DNA of 64,000 nt, taken from NCBI RefSeq assembly GCF_013426205.1, contig NC_089426.1, forward strand, positions 1,612,001 through 1,676,000. The letters are read 5' to 3'. The DNA is from Metarhizium brunneum. Taxonomy: Eukaryota > Ascomycota > Sordariomycetes > Hypocreales > Clavicipitaceae. This document shows, in pieces, positions 20,554 through 32,774 of this stretch (the first letter of the stretch is position 1; each line of letters begins with the position of its first letter). The notes under the pieces are model-generated. The model made no database searches, was not told the DNA's origin, and worked only from the letters and a program-made list of their open reading frames with translations. Made by a program: the position numbers and the translations under genes.

Positions 20554-23500
20554 ATGCGTAGGCGGCGGCAGGACAAGCCGGCCATCTCGGCGCGACTTGT
20601 TCTCGATGACCGTATCAAGAGCGATGTCGGCATCATATCGGAAGATCTCTTCTCTGACCTCTTTCCGCACCTTAGGGATGGTATGTTATAGATAACCCGC
20701 GGACTCATCTACTCTGCACTCTTGTCTTGCGCCATTGCTGACATGTTGTGTGTCACGTACAGGCTCCGAGGACGACCTCCCAGATCAGACATACCACATC
20801 GCGTTGTCTCCATGGTCCCCCAACGCCGCGCCAGCCGAGACTGCCTGGTCCGTTGTCCCCGTCGTGCGATCTTCTACACTGGCTCATTCCACGGTGCAAT
20901 TTTCCCCCTCGTCCTCAGCCCTTCAGAGCTTTGCCGTCGCATTGCAGGAAGTTGCGCCGTCCAAGTTGTCTAGTCATAGCCGAAGCGGCATAGAGGTACT
21001 GGTACTGGATGTGGTTCCTATACCCCTCGAGACCGTATTTGTCAGTTTGGAGAGCGAGTCGACGAAACGCTTGGAGAATGGCGAAGGCACATTTTTCAGA
21101 GAGCACCCGAAAAATCCCAGAGGGAAGAATGTTGCCAATATGACACCCGAGGAGCGACTCATCACCGCCATCCGATCGTCTCTTAGCAGCCTTAGAGTTG
21201 CGCACGCCGGCGACCTGTTTGCTCTGCCGCTGGCACCACATCATGTTACTCATGTGCCACCAAATCCGGGCAAAATTATGCTATGTGAGCCAGTTGCGCA
21301 AGGTATCTTGACCGACGAAACAAAAATTGTTCTCATGCGTGGGAGACACACAAGACACAGCCGAGGGACGGCATCCATGACCGCTAGCCATCGGCTTAAT
21401 GGTGTGGGCGAGGAGGAAGAGGACGGAAATACAGACCAATTTTTCTCAGCTGCAGAAGAGCGTTATCGAACGGATGCAAAAGCTGACGAGACTGTGACCG
21501 AAACGGAGACGGAATTGTCCGCGACAGAGCAGGAAGACGAGCTGTCCGACGATTCGATGGATGAAATGATCACTCTCGAGGCTCCAATGCTTCCCACTAC
21601 GAATATGAGCGGACTCGGCACGATGCAGCCCGGCACTCCAATGACGATTGGAACACTCCGCGGCAGAAAAACGAACGGTGTCGCAACCCCTGGATCCATC
21701 TTCTCCAACTTCACTTCTGCTACTGCTCGACCTGATCGACCTAGAGGCCGACTTTTTAGAGCACATGGATTGGTGAAACCCATCCCTTCTGATCTGCTTC
21801 ACCCAAAGCCAGCCCCCGAAGATGATGAGGAAGCGAGAATATATGTCGACATGACCTCCTTGCCCAAAATTGGATGCTTTTCCGGTGACTGGGCTCGAAT
21901 CGAGGTGGCGGAAGAGCCGCCTTTGAACGGATTCGGTGCTTTTGGACTGGGCAGCTTTGGCAACACGGAGTCCGAAGCATCAAACTGGCGCCCCGTCCGA
22001 GTGTTTGGCCTTCCAGAAGGTTATTCTCAACGACCAGTTACGAGGATTCCGAGTTCCCGAGCAGGCGAGAGGAGAATGTCTTTCTTTGAATCTCAAGTAC
22101 AGCGACCTACAAGTCCTGCCGCATACGCATCACCTATTCTGATTGCTAATCTGGACGGTGCTACGCACTTGCGTGTCTCGGCTCTTAAACGATCTGCCTA
22201 CCAAGGCAAAGGGACTCTGCCTCGCTTCACCAGCGCATCTCGCCCGCCCTACGCAAAAGATATTGCCATTCACCACATTCGAACTCCCGTTTCAGCTGAA
22301 AGAGCTTACCAGACCGCTGTGTTGGGCGGATTGAAACGGTACTTTGCTCAAAAAACTCGCCTGGTACGGTCTGGAGATCTGATTGCAGTGCCAGTCGATG
22401 CCCAACTGGGAAGAGCACTACAGGAAGCTACTGGCGCTGGAGGCTCAGAGGTAGATGACGTGATGGCATTAACAACTGGTGAGGCAAGGCCCGGTCAACC
22501 GTCTACGCGGATTGACAGCGTTGCCTGGTTCAAGGTCGGCCATATTCAAATCCAAAAATCTGACGAGGACGAGGACGGCACTGCCGAGGCTTTCTGGGGC
22601 TCGGTGACGTGCATTGACAGCTCGACTGTCGGTATGCACGGATCTGGGTTTGAGACGAGCCGTGTACCGGGAATGGGGCAGAGCTCATGGCCATATTATC
22701 TCGGGCTAAAGAAAGCCCCAAGACGTTCATCTGATGCTAGTCCGCTAGCTGTATCAGATCAAAGGGAAAAGTTTGTCCCGCCCTTAAGGCGGCAGCTTCG
22801 CGAACTGCTCGCGGCCGGGACCAGCCCCAGGGCAATCCATCTCAAGATGCCCCCAATTGCCATTTTGTTAACATCCACCCATCGAAACATTGGCAAAGCT
22901 ACACTGGCTATGGCAGCCTGTGCTGATATCGGACTTCATACGTACACCATTGACGCCTATGATATCTTGAGTGAAGGGGGCGGGAGTGGAAGTGACGTCA
23001 AGACAGAAGGTTTCCTCCGAACGCGTGCCGAGAGAGCTAGCAGCTGCGGTCCAGACTGTTGTGCCCTTCTTATCCAGCACATCGAGGCCCTCACTGCTGA
23101 TAGAATCGAGTCTACGATGAAAGAAATTCTAGAAGATACCCGAGTTCTCATCGCAACCACGAATGAGGTGGATCAAGTTCCAGACGGTGTCCGAGCTTTA
23201 TTTACGCATGAGCTGGAGATGGGGGCGCCAGATGAATCAGAACGTGAAGCGATTCTGAGGAACGTAGTCGACGACCGAGGTGTCACTTTGGAGCCGACGA
23301 TTGATTTGAATTCAGTCGCATTGAAGACCGCTGCATTGGTCGCTGGCGACTTAGTTGATGTTGTTGAGCGGGCATCCTTGGCTCAGCATGCGCGACTCGA
23401 AGCACTTTCCTCCAAGAACACGAACTGCGACACTGTTGTTACGATCCGAGATGTTCAAGTTGCAGGAGGTCCAATTGCCCGGTCTCTCACGGCTGGGGAC

Positions 23501-24825
23501 TTTGAAGTCGCTGTAGAAGCTGCTCGCAAGAACTTCTCCGATTCCATTGGGGCACCCAAGATCCCCAATGTCACCTGGGATGATGTTGGTGGTCTCAGCA
23601 ACGTCAAGGATGCAGTCACTGAGACGATTCAATTGCCACTGGAGCGCCCTGAACTCTTCGCCAAGGGCATGAAGAAGCGATCAGGTATCCTTTTCTACGG
23701 GCCACCTGGCACCGGTAAGACTTTGTTGGCAAAGGCTATTGCCACAGAATACAGTCTCAACTTCTTCAGTGTTAAGGGACCAGAACTGCTCAACATGTAC
23801 ATTGGTGAGTCTGAAGCCAATGTACGGAGAGTGTTCCAACGTGCAAGGGACGCTCGCCCTTGTGTTGTGTTCTTTGATGAATTAGATTCCGTTGCTCCAA
23901 AAAGAGGTAATCAGGGTGATAGTGGCGGTGTTATGGATCGAATCGTCTCTCAGCTTCTGGCCGAACTTGACGGCATGTCTGGTGGAGATGACGCAGGTGG
24001 TGTGTTCGTTGTTGGAGCCACCAACAGACCTGACCTTCTGGATCCAGCTCTCCTTCGTCCTGGCCGATTTGACAAGATGCTTTACCTAGGGGTGTCTGAC
24101 ACTCACGAAAAGCAGCAAACCATCTTGGAAGCGTTGACCCGAAAGTGAGTATCCCAATGTATCATCCGGCATCATTATAGACCTGGCATATATAGCTAAC
24201 TTGTTGATATAGATTTACGCTTCATCCTTCAGTTTCGCTGCGGAACGTTGCCCAACAGCTGCCATTCACGTACACAGGTGCCGATTTCTACGCCCTATGC
24301 AGCGACGCCATGCTCAAAGCAGTCACGCGGCAATCATCTGCCGTGGATGCCAAAGTCCGTGCCATCAACGCCGAGCGCGCGGGTAAATCTGAAATCTCCA
24401 CGGCCTATTTCTTTGACCACTTCGCTACCAAGGAAGATATCGCCGTCATGGTTACTGAAGCAGACTTCCTGGCCGCCAACGACGAGCTGATTCCTAGTGT
24501 TAGCGCCGGCGAACTGGCGCATTACGAAAAAGTCCGCGCAACCTTTGAGGGAAGCCGTGATAAGCAACCCAAAGCCAGCGTCGCCATGTCGGAGAATAGA
24601 GCGTCCGGCAAGGGCAAGCTCAGTGCCAAGGCCCATGGCAAGCTGCCTGCACCAAGCAAGGGTAAAGGCAAAGCTCCTGCGCTGGATGGCGATGGCGATG
24701 ACGAGTATGATGACGACTCGGACGCTACGCCCGTTGGTACCATCAATGGTCGGTCAAAGGGTAAAGGGAAGGCTGTCATGGGGTTTCAAGACGGGACTGC
24801 CAGTGATGACGACGGATTGTACTAA
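20554..24825 (+). CDS. PEX6: Peroxisomal biogenesis factor 6, AAA ATPase
   Basis: Three exons: 20554-20680, 20763-24144 and 24213-24825 (1373 aa). The start at 20554 gives MRRRRQDKPAISARLVLDDR, the usual basic fungal Pex6 N-terminus. Two N domains with acidic and TETET-rich insertions are followed by a degenerate first AAA domain (LLTSTHRNIGKAT in place of a Walker A), as is normal for Pex6. The second AAA domain is intact: Walker A GPPGTGKT near 1022, Walker B VVFFDELD near 1077-1084, then GATNRPDLLDPALLRPGR. The C-terminal tail is Lys/Gly and acidic. With Pex1, Pex6 extracts ubiquitinated receptor Pex5 from the peroxisome membrane, sustaining import of PTS1 proteins such as the AKL enzymes in this window. 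Confidence 0.95.
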
Positions 24826-25023
24826 ATAACAGGGATGCGTGGCGTGAGAGCATTGTGTTTGATACAATACCCTTTCTTGCAAGATGCCCTTATGGAGGAA
24901 ATGTATATCATATCATTACTTGAGTCAAAATTTGAGGACGTCATGGCCTGTAACTGGAGGTTCATTTATTCCGCTACTTTCGTATAAAACTGAAGTGCTC
25001 GCTGTTCTGATTGATTTCTGTCG

Positions 25024-26196
25024 TTATTTGCCCGACTTCTCGGCCTTCTCACTCCTCTTCCGCTCCTTCTCATTCTCCCCTTCATCGTCCTCATTATCTC
25101 CGTCCTCGTTTTCCTTAGATTCGTCTTTCTTTGCGCCATCTTTTAGATCATCTTTTCCCTTCTGGGCAACTTTATCCTTCTCTTCATCGCCCCCCTCCAG
25201 TTCCGGCTCCTCCTTTATTTTTTGCTCTCTCTCAATCTGTTTTATCTCCTCTGGACTGGCAGCTACGACCCTCGCCCCGTTATGGGTCTTGACACCGGCC
25301 GCATCTACCGAGTTTGGTCGCCATCTACCGCTGGTTGGGCTCTGCACAGTTTCGCGAAGAGCATCCTCACCAGACTTGTTCTTCCAAGCGGTACTGGTAG
25401 GAGACTGTAATCCTGGTGGCTTTTGCTCTTTGATATCGGTCGTCTTTTCTCCGTCCTCGGTCCTAGATTTAGAATCTGCTATGGCGGTTTCACTTGACGA
25501 CTCTAGCGAGCCATCATTCACCCTTGTGCCGTGTACTTTTTCGCGGAGACTTTTCAGATTTAGCTCCTTTGCCTTCTGCGCAGCTTCATCGGCGACGGCC
25601 CGCATCGGTAGTGTGGTTTCCTTGCCGGACTCGGCCGGGCCATGCTTGGCTTTTGTGGCAGCTTCCGGGCCAGATTTAGGTTCGGGCATGGGCGGTGCAG
25701 CCTTGGGAGCAACGGTGGTGTTACTAGCGGCAGCGGGCTTCGCAGCCGGTTTTGAAGGTTTCGCTGGCTCGGGAGGTTTATTATGGATATTGGGGATTGT
25801 GTGCTCGTCGTAGTAAATCTTGACGTGTTGTTTGAGTTCGCCATATTCGTTCCAGTCCTCAATCTCGACGAGATCCTAAAGGCGGAAGGATGGATTAGCC
25901 ATTGGAAGGTAAAGGGGCAGCACAGAATCAATGACGGGAAGCAAGCTTACGCCTAATACCAAGCCCTCCTGCACCAGGCCAGGGAGCTTCCTCAGACGGC
26001 CACCCTCATCCTTACCCGCCCTTCGGCCCCAGAGCATGCGTGCCTTCTCATCCGTGGCGATATCAACTGCCTTGAAAGGAATTCTATTGGCTCGCAAGAT
26101 AGTCTCTAGTCGCGATGTAGCCGTCACGATATGTGACGAACCGGCGGTGAGGGAGGTGAAGATGTATAGAGCTGGATCGGTTGAGTAGGTCGTCAT
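25024..26196 (-). CDS. SH3BGR-like thioredoxin-fold protein with charged tail
   Basis: Two exons: 25951-26196 and 25024-25875, 365 aa. The first ~110 residues (MTTYSTDPALYIFTSLTAGS through DLVEIEDWNEYGELKQHVKI) form the SH3-binding Glu-rich protein fold, a glutaredoxin-like domain without the CxxC active site. The key features are RLETILRANRIPFKAVDIATDE and RKLPGLVQEGLVLG. The remaining ~250 residues are an Ala/Pro/Lys region passing into a long Glu/Asp/Lys stretch that ends EKSGK, predicted disordered. The molecular role in fungi is not established. It is convergent with PEX6 (198 bp between stops). Confidence 0.82.
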
Positions 26197-28269
26197 GGTG
26201 GCTGCGGCTGGCCCAAGAGGGAGGCTTGGCAAGGCAATGAAGTCTCTAGATAGCAGCTAGATTGCCTGATAGGTTTAAGGATGTATTTTTTGTGTTTATT
26301 TCGCCTATGGCCACGACCGTATTGCCGCAGGTGATGCATATGCTGTCCTTCCAGTGGAGAACAAGGAAGGGGTTGCACAATCATCAGGAAGCTCGAGTGT
26401 TCTCGTAGCCTAACTGCGGGGGCGGGGCAGAAACCGAAACCAGACTATGTGTCACCGTGCGTGGCTGAAGAGCGGTTCCAACTCGATCAATAATGCAGAA
26501 CAGCATGCAATTCGAGGCAGACTATTTTGAGAAGAACATTCATATTCTGATGCCAGCTGGTTCTGGCGGCGAGAAAGTAGTAATCAGCTCTAGAGGGTGC
26601 GTCCCGTGCCCACCAACTTTGAGTTTGCAATGAAACGGTCTACCTACCTACGTAGGTACTTACCTACCGACCTACACATCTGAATACTAATAGGTCGCTG
26701 CAACATGTGCATTCTTTAAACCGGCATTCGGTACATCATAAGGAACGATGTACTCAAAGTTATCCATGAGGTATGCCCACTACGAAACAAATCCCTTTGT
26801 GCATGAGCCGCTGGAGGACTGTCGATTGATGACTAAGCAGCATCACTTGATTCAAGCTCCATTTGCCGTCGAGCTGTCGCCGGTCGGCATGCGATTTCAC
26901 CTGAGAAACAAGGGGCCCGCGGCAACCCGCACACCTGATTGTTAATGGGCGTTATGACTACACCTTGTCTCTCTTCAATCCCATCTGGCCCCAAAATGCA
27001 TGAAGGGTGCCTCGGCTGGGTGTCAATATTTGTACTGGAGCGTCTCCGCGGAACGCTTCGTCACAACTTGTCGGAACTGGTTCTCCACGATGCCACGAGG
27101 TCAAGTGATACGGCGTGACACCGAAGTGATGCCAGCCATTGAAATGCCGGTGGAATGCACCTCTTCGGCCCGTCAGCACGACACACGTCAAACAATGCTG
27201 CCATCCAATTTCATACTCCTGGAATACATATGAGGTTGGGTGGCTGAAGGTGTATGTACCACCTCTTGGCCATGGCAAAGGTCGGCGGCTGCTCAAACAC
27301 GCCCAATTTGCCATGCTGCTAGAGAAGCGTCACACGTACCTGGCACGTTTCACTGACCTTGAAAACATCCAACATCAAGCAGGGATCAAATGGTGAAAAT
27401 GGGCCGATGTTCGAACAGGAAATTAGACGGAAACCGAGAACAAAGAACAAAAGCTGGGGAACGACCTTGGACTTACATCAGACCGCATGATGCCCATGGC
27501 TTCGATCTGCAATAGGCTAGCAAAGGGCCGAACAACAATGGCAAAATTATCAGGGTGCGGGAAAGCCATGCTTGTCGCAGATGCAAACGGTCAAACGTGG
27601 AGCCAGATCTCGGAATATCTGTTCTATCAGCGTGCGGCAGTCGGGCAGCCGCAGGCAGCAAAAGGAACGGCCGTGTCGGATTGGCCACCGCTTGTACGAT
27701 GGCAGTTGGCCACTTCAAGGCCTCTGCATAAATGGTTGGCGATCAAGGCACGAGAAGACGTTCAGGGACGAATCCGGCAAGCGGGCTACGATGCAGGTAC
27801 CACCAGTCAGACGAGTCCACGGCGCATTCCGTGATCCACCGTTGGGCGGCCACCGAGGCAAGATCCAATCAGAGATGGTGCCTGATAACGCCATAGACGC
27901 TATTCTCCACACCGGTTGAACGCCATCCGCCCCGAGCGGGTGAACATGGTCGTTGGTGAGGCTTTTTGCCAGTCCCGACCTGTCAGAGTTTTTCTGGGCT
28001 TCATTATTCTCTCAGAATCTGAGTAATAAGTGCCTCGTCGCCGCCACCCACCGGGCGTCCAGTCTGTTTCCTTCACACTTCTGTCACTCATTCTTTTTCC
28101 GGACGCCAAACGTCTTATCGCTCTCTTGCCAACTATCGCTTGCAATATTACGATCATTATAGTGCCGCGCACCCTGAGACCATTCCTTCACAACCAAGAC
28201 CCAACGTCGCCGTACCCACTTTGTCTCTGGCAGCTATCCACCTCGAATTAGACATCTCACGATTTCAAT
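26197..28269. other. Intergenic region with TACC/GTAGG repeat and palindrome
   Basis: 2.07 kb without a supportable gene. It holds a TACC-type repeat at 26641-26675 that includes a perfect 14-bp palindrome (26645-26658, centre ACGT). Several open frames around 27.0-27.9 kb overlap each other on opposite strands and have no protein-like features. Confidence 0.5.
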
Positions 28270-28764
28270 ATGCATTCCGCAGCTCTCATTACTCTTCTGG
28301 CCGTCGGTGCCTCTGTTGTGGCTGCTACTGAGCCCAACATCATTACTCAGACTAGCACGACGACTCGTTTTCTCACCGTCACTCACTGCGGCCCTGCTGT
28401 CACTGACTGCCCTGGGAGCAAGACCTCTGCTGTCGTTACCACTCTAGGCGTCACTTCAAGCGTCACTTCAAGCACCATTTCGAGCTTCGTTTCAAGCACC
28501 ACTTCAAGCACTTCTCCAAGCACCACCTCAGCCCCAGTGGTCAAGACAACTGTCAAGACCTCGGTGGTTCCTCCCGCTCCTTCCAGCTCTTCTTTCTACC
28601 CCGCCTCCAACACCACCATTCCAGTTGGACCAACGGGATCTACTACCGTCCCGGGAACTCCCACTGGACCTGCTGTGATTCCTACCGCTGCCGCCAATAG
28701 TTTGCATGTTCAGACCGGTGCTGTCGCCGCTGTCGTCGCCGCCGTCATTGCTATGGCCTATTAG
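28270..28764 (+). CDS. Ser/Thr-rich GPI-anchored cell-wall protein
   Basis: Single exon, 164 aa. A signal peptide (MHSAALITLLAVGASVVAA) precedes a short segment with two cysteines (VTHCGPAVTDCPG), resembling the start of many fungal wall proteins. A Ser/Thr/Val stretch built from short repeats (SSVTSSTISSFVSSTTSS) follows, then a Pro/Thr linker. The C-terminus has a small-residue region (AAANSLHVQ) before a hydrophobic tail of Ala/Val/Ile that ends the protein, fitting a GPI attachment signal. It is expected at the plasma membrane or wall as a heavily O-mannosylated stalk. It is not assigned to a named family. No other supported gene lies within 2 kb on either side. Confidence 0.82.
   Translation: MHSAALITLLAVGASVVAATEPNIITQTSTTTRFLTVTHCGPAVTDCPGSKTSAVVTTLGVTSSVTSSTISSFVSSTTSSTSPSTTSAPVVKTTVKTSVVPPAPSSSSFYPASNTTIPVGPTGSTTVPGTPTGPAVIPTAAANSLHVQTGAVAAVVAAVIAMAY
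28448..28530 (+). repeat. Imperfect 12-bp coding repeat in the GPI-anchored protein
   Basis: About seven degenerate copies of a GTCACTTCAAGC-like unit (variants CACCACTTCAAG, CACCATTTCGAG) encode the Ser/Thr tract. Such arrays commonly vary in copy number between strains. Confidence 0.6.
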
Positions 28765-31700
28765 GCCTTGCACGCCATGCTACTGAGTTCATGTGATCAC
28801 CGTTGGTGGCCTCTAGCTTTAAACCACCATTTTCTCTTTTTTTTTTCTCTTCTTCGACATCTTTCATTGATACAAATATTTCACTTCTGTTGGTCCTATA
28901 AAAGGATTTTTTTCACAAGGGGATGGATGTTTGGAGGCCCCTTATCCTTTATCAACCGGATCTTGGGAACAAAGTAGAGGGACTTTGTTTTTATGGCACC
29001 CGCCACTGCTAGGCTGCATTACGCAGTCTGCCGAAGCTTGCCAACATTTCAGAAATGGCGCAAAGATACCAAATTGGAAAGGAGTTTTGTTTTATGTGGC
29101 GAGCAAACTGCTTGCAGCGGCAAGCCCGTCCACTACCAAGACACGGGAATGATTTATATGTGGATTTATGACGAACAGTTAAATGAAAGCTCATGTCAAA
29201 TGACTATTTATGCCGTCTCAATGTGGCATACACTGTCCATATCTTATAGTGATGTAAAATTCTCGGTAAATGCTACACAGCTAAGCTTAGATATCCCTCA
29301 TCGTGCGCCCCGGCCTGAATTGAGCATTTTAACCCGCTGCAAGATCCACTGCCGTACCGCGGATTACGTCACGTGGCCATCTCTTCCCGTTCGACCTACT
29401 AACCTAGCATGGTTGCTCCTTCCCTTGTGGGTAGGGGCAGCTTCTTGTGGTAAGATGGAGGCACATCATTCATCTCTACGCTTCGGCTACTTATCGTATA
29501 TGCTTTTTTGCTCATTCTTTGCCATTTGCGGCTAAATCAGCCCATTTCCCCCAGCCTTAACCAAGGTGTGAGTGTGTCCCCCGACCGGAGGTTGTATCGG
29601 ATGCACTAACCAGACCCCTATGGTTCTAGATGCTGCGGCGTGGTGCCCGTCTCGTGGGCCGCCAGAGCCATTCACCTTCCTGCAATCTAGGTAATCTACA
29701 TCTCGATCAGCTCAAGAGGTCCCACCTCCATTTAGGGTATACTGGTTCCCGAGGAGGAGTAACAGGCCAAATGAGACTTGCCAAAATGAGGGCTTCGGCT
29801 CTTCCCGTTGCAAAGTATATCTTCGCTGACTAGCTCGAGGTAGTATAGGTTGATGTCGGATGGATGGCTCCCCGAACGGTATCAATGTTCTTCGAGTTTC
29901 TCATTGTCTATCGTACATTCAAAATCAAGTCCTCACATTTTCGCTCTTCCCCAGAGCCCTTCTTTTCTGGTTTCCAAAATCATTAGCCTTTCCCTTCATT
30001 AACACCGCCCACTCTCCCCTCATAAGCGTTGCTCCTTGTCCAATGGATAGCTTGCTCCTATAGAGCATGCTACCTTTGCAAGTGTTGTCCGCCGCCTTTC
30101 CTTGCAGTTTCAACAATTGGTTTTCTCTCTTCACTTAACGTTCATCGTCTAGGCGCTGTGGTTCCCGATCTGACTCTTGAGTGCTGTGGTGGGACCCTGC
30201 CGGGGCTGTCACCACGAGGAAAAGGAAGAGAATATATCTGAGCGGAAGTCGGTGCTGTCGCTCGAAACTGAAGATGAGAGCAGAGATTCTCGTCGCTGTG
30301 TCCCGAAGACAAGTGTCATATTTCAGCTCTATGAACAAGGCTGGCCGTTTGCCACCGCCAAAGCGCAAGGTGCGCAGAGACTCGAGTTTGAGTCCGCAAG
30401 ATAGGGACATTGGTGTGTCAGAGCATGAGCACACTTCTTGTTTGAGAATGATATCATCTCTGGGAGGCTGTACATCTGTAGTCGGTCTTGTGACGGAGGG
30501 AGCGGCATAAGGTCCACTGAGCTGAACGGCAACACAGCCATGGTCTTGTTCATTTGTCCGTGGAGAGCCTCCCTCATCGTTGCGAATTATTGCAGGGACA
30601 CTTCTGATTTCATCCGCCAGGGCTTGCACAACGACGTGTTTACTGCTGTTGAGTCAACGTCTGATGGTAGTGTCGTATCTGTGCCAAAGGCTTGAAATAT
30701 GACAAGTTACTTGTATCTCACGGCGTATTTAGGACTATCTCGACACGGGTTGGCTTCTGGTGGAAAGATGAAGGGCAGAATATATATGCTTATAGGATGG
30801 GAACCGACTCCCAGGAATTTCCCCTGGTCAAAGACGATTGGAATAGTCGTCTTCGATCACAGAACCCTGGCCTAATGGTTCTATTAGTCGGGCTGGGTGT
30901 CTCAAGGCGGCAGGAGGATCTTTGGCGGGAATGGCGGTACGTGTATTTCGGATGACGAGATTCTGAACAATTGCCGTCCCAGCATTTCACTGACCGGACC
31001 GAGTGGGCGCATGGAAAGTAAAGAGGAAGAGAAGCCCGACTCATTCCAACTTTCGTCATATTTTTTTTCGACAGAACCGTGGCCACACCTTCAGCGAGGG
31101 GCGTGTTGGGCGCGACAGTTAGGGAGGGTGTGTACTTATGGGGTACTCCGTACTCCTGGGAGATCCCTAGCAGATGCCAGACACGGGTTCACACCGTTTT
31201 GACTTATCCCGAGACGGCGGTCCACGCCGCCCGTCATGTCTCGCGTTGCTCTTCTAGAAGGGCGAGACAAGGCGAGACCAGCTGAAAGTCAACAAGGGAT
31301 GTTTCTCAAAACAGTAACCACTCGTTGAATCGCATAATACGGCCTTCTCGCCACGACATGTTGCGGCACCTCCCAATCGCGAACTGGTGTTTGCCGGCCG
31401 GCCCACCTCTTTACGGCACCCAGGGCGTGATGCTGGAGCTACATGCTGGATGTACCCTCATACAGAGAGCAGCAAGAGGTACAAATGTATTACGATTTAT
31501 ACGACGTGAGCAGGACTTGTACACGCATAATTTGGCAATGGCAAGACATGAATGATGCAGCTTTACAGCTTAATTGCATCAAAATACGCCCCGTGCAAAA
31601 CCGCCGGCCCCGCATTGTGCTTTTCATGCCTTTGTCTTCACCTGCCCGGTCTCAACACTGAGCGAGAACTAACGTTAGGGAGTATATCCCTTCTAATCGC

Positions 31701-32745
31701 CATAACGGGGTAGTCGGAGAGGATACACCATGACTGGGATCCCATGATATGTAGGGTGTGTACAAGGCAAAAGCAGGAGATGTGTGTAATTCCAGACTGC
31801 AGGACACGAAAACGTTGTATCATGTGCTCCATCCCGCTTTCAAACATTATGATGGTCATAAAAAAGGTAGGTTGCTGGGCTGGCCCCTGCCACGGCTATT
31901 ACACTTCACTTCGGTCGGTTCGGCCGCACGCCATGCTATTATTGCGAAGCTCCTTCAGACCAAATAAACAATAGGAGGGGCCACGAAGCATGCATCGCAA
32001 GAAAGGAGGACGACAAGCTGTCAGAGTTCTTTTCCTGGGCCACTCACTCTGTGTGGTCAGCAAGTTTTCGCAAGTGCCAGTAGCTGTCCCTGGCCTTGGC
32101 GCAACAAAGCTTGTCAAATCCTGTGGGATGGCTAGCGACAGATATCAGACTACTTTAATTGTGTCCTTGCCGTCTATTTCAATCCCCAAGTATGAGAGCC
32201 TGACCATGATACCGACCTCGTCACTTTCGTTTAGATCAGGGGAAAGTACTGTTCCGGCAAACGGCAAATGACGCACCGCTCTCTTTTCGACAAATTTGAG
32301 GGACCGCTTCCTCTTCAGCAAGGGCCGGGCGGACAAAAAGTAAAATCTGATAGATGATTTTTGAGGTCCTGGCCATTGGCATTGCATGCAGAATGACTGG
32401 ATACAATAGTGGGGAGACGAGGCTGCATTGCAAGTCGCACGCTCTGGTTCATATGCAGATTCAGAATCCTTGCTGACTTATGGCCTCTAGTCGACCATTG
32501 TTGGATGTGCCAGCCAGCAAGCAACTAGCCGCCAGCGGTGCATTGCCCTTTTGCCCGGCACTGGGGGACACCAGTTCACGTCCAATGCCCTCCGAGCATA
32601 GCAATGGGCGAGCCGCCGTTGGTGGTGGAAAGTCAATTGACGCCTCGCCTCGGGCTAGTACACGCCAATGTCTTGAAAGGTTGATAATAGCCGGGGTGAC
32701 GATGTGCGTCAAGGCTATCGCTACATGTCCCGTTCAACTCACCTA

Positions 32746-32774
32746 GCCACGCCCCTCCACGTTGCGGGCGTGGC
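32746..32774. repeat. Perfect 9-bp inverted repeat (hairpin)
   Basis: GCCACGCCC (32746-32754) and GGGCGTGGC (32766-32774) are exact reverse complements around an 11-nt loop. No T-run follows and no neighbouring gene is supported. Confidence 0.55.

Noticed and set aside
19957..20670. 237-codon minus-strand open frame over the lipase/PEX6 promoter
   Set aside because: It overlaps PEX6 exon 1 on the other strand, has no recognisable domain, and several alternative frames are open in the same stretch.
24884..25813. 309-codon plus-strand open frame rich in Ser/Phe
   Set aside because: Complement of the Lys/Glu-rich tail of the SH3BGR-like gene; composition is a mirror artefact.
28993..29535. 180-codon plus-strand frame downstream of the GPI-anchored protein
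   Set aside because: No domain, no signal, irregular composition. A frame of this length is plausible by chance in 9 kb of non-coding DNA.
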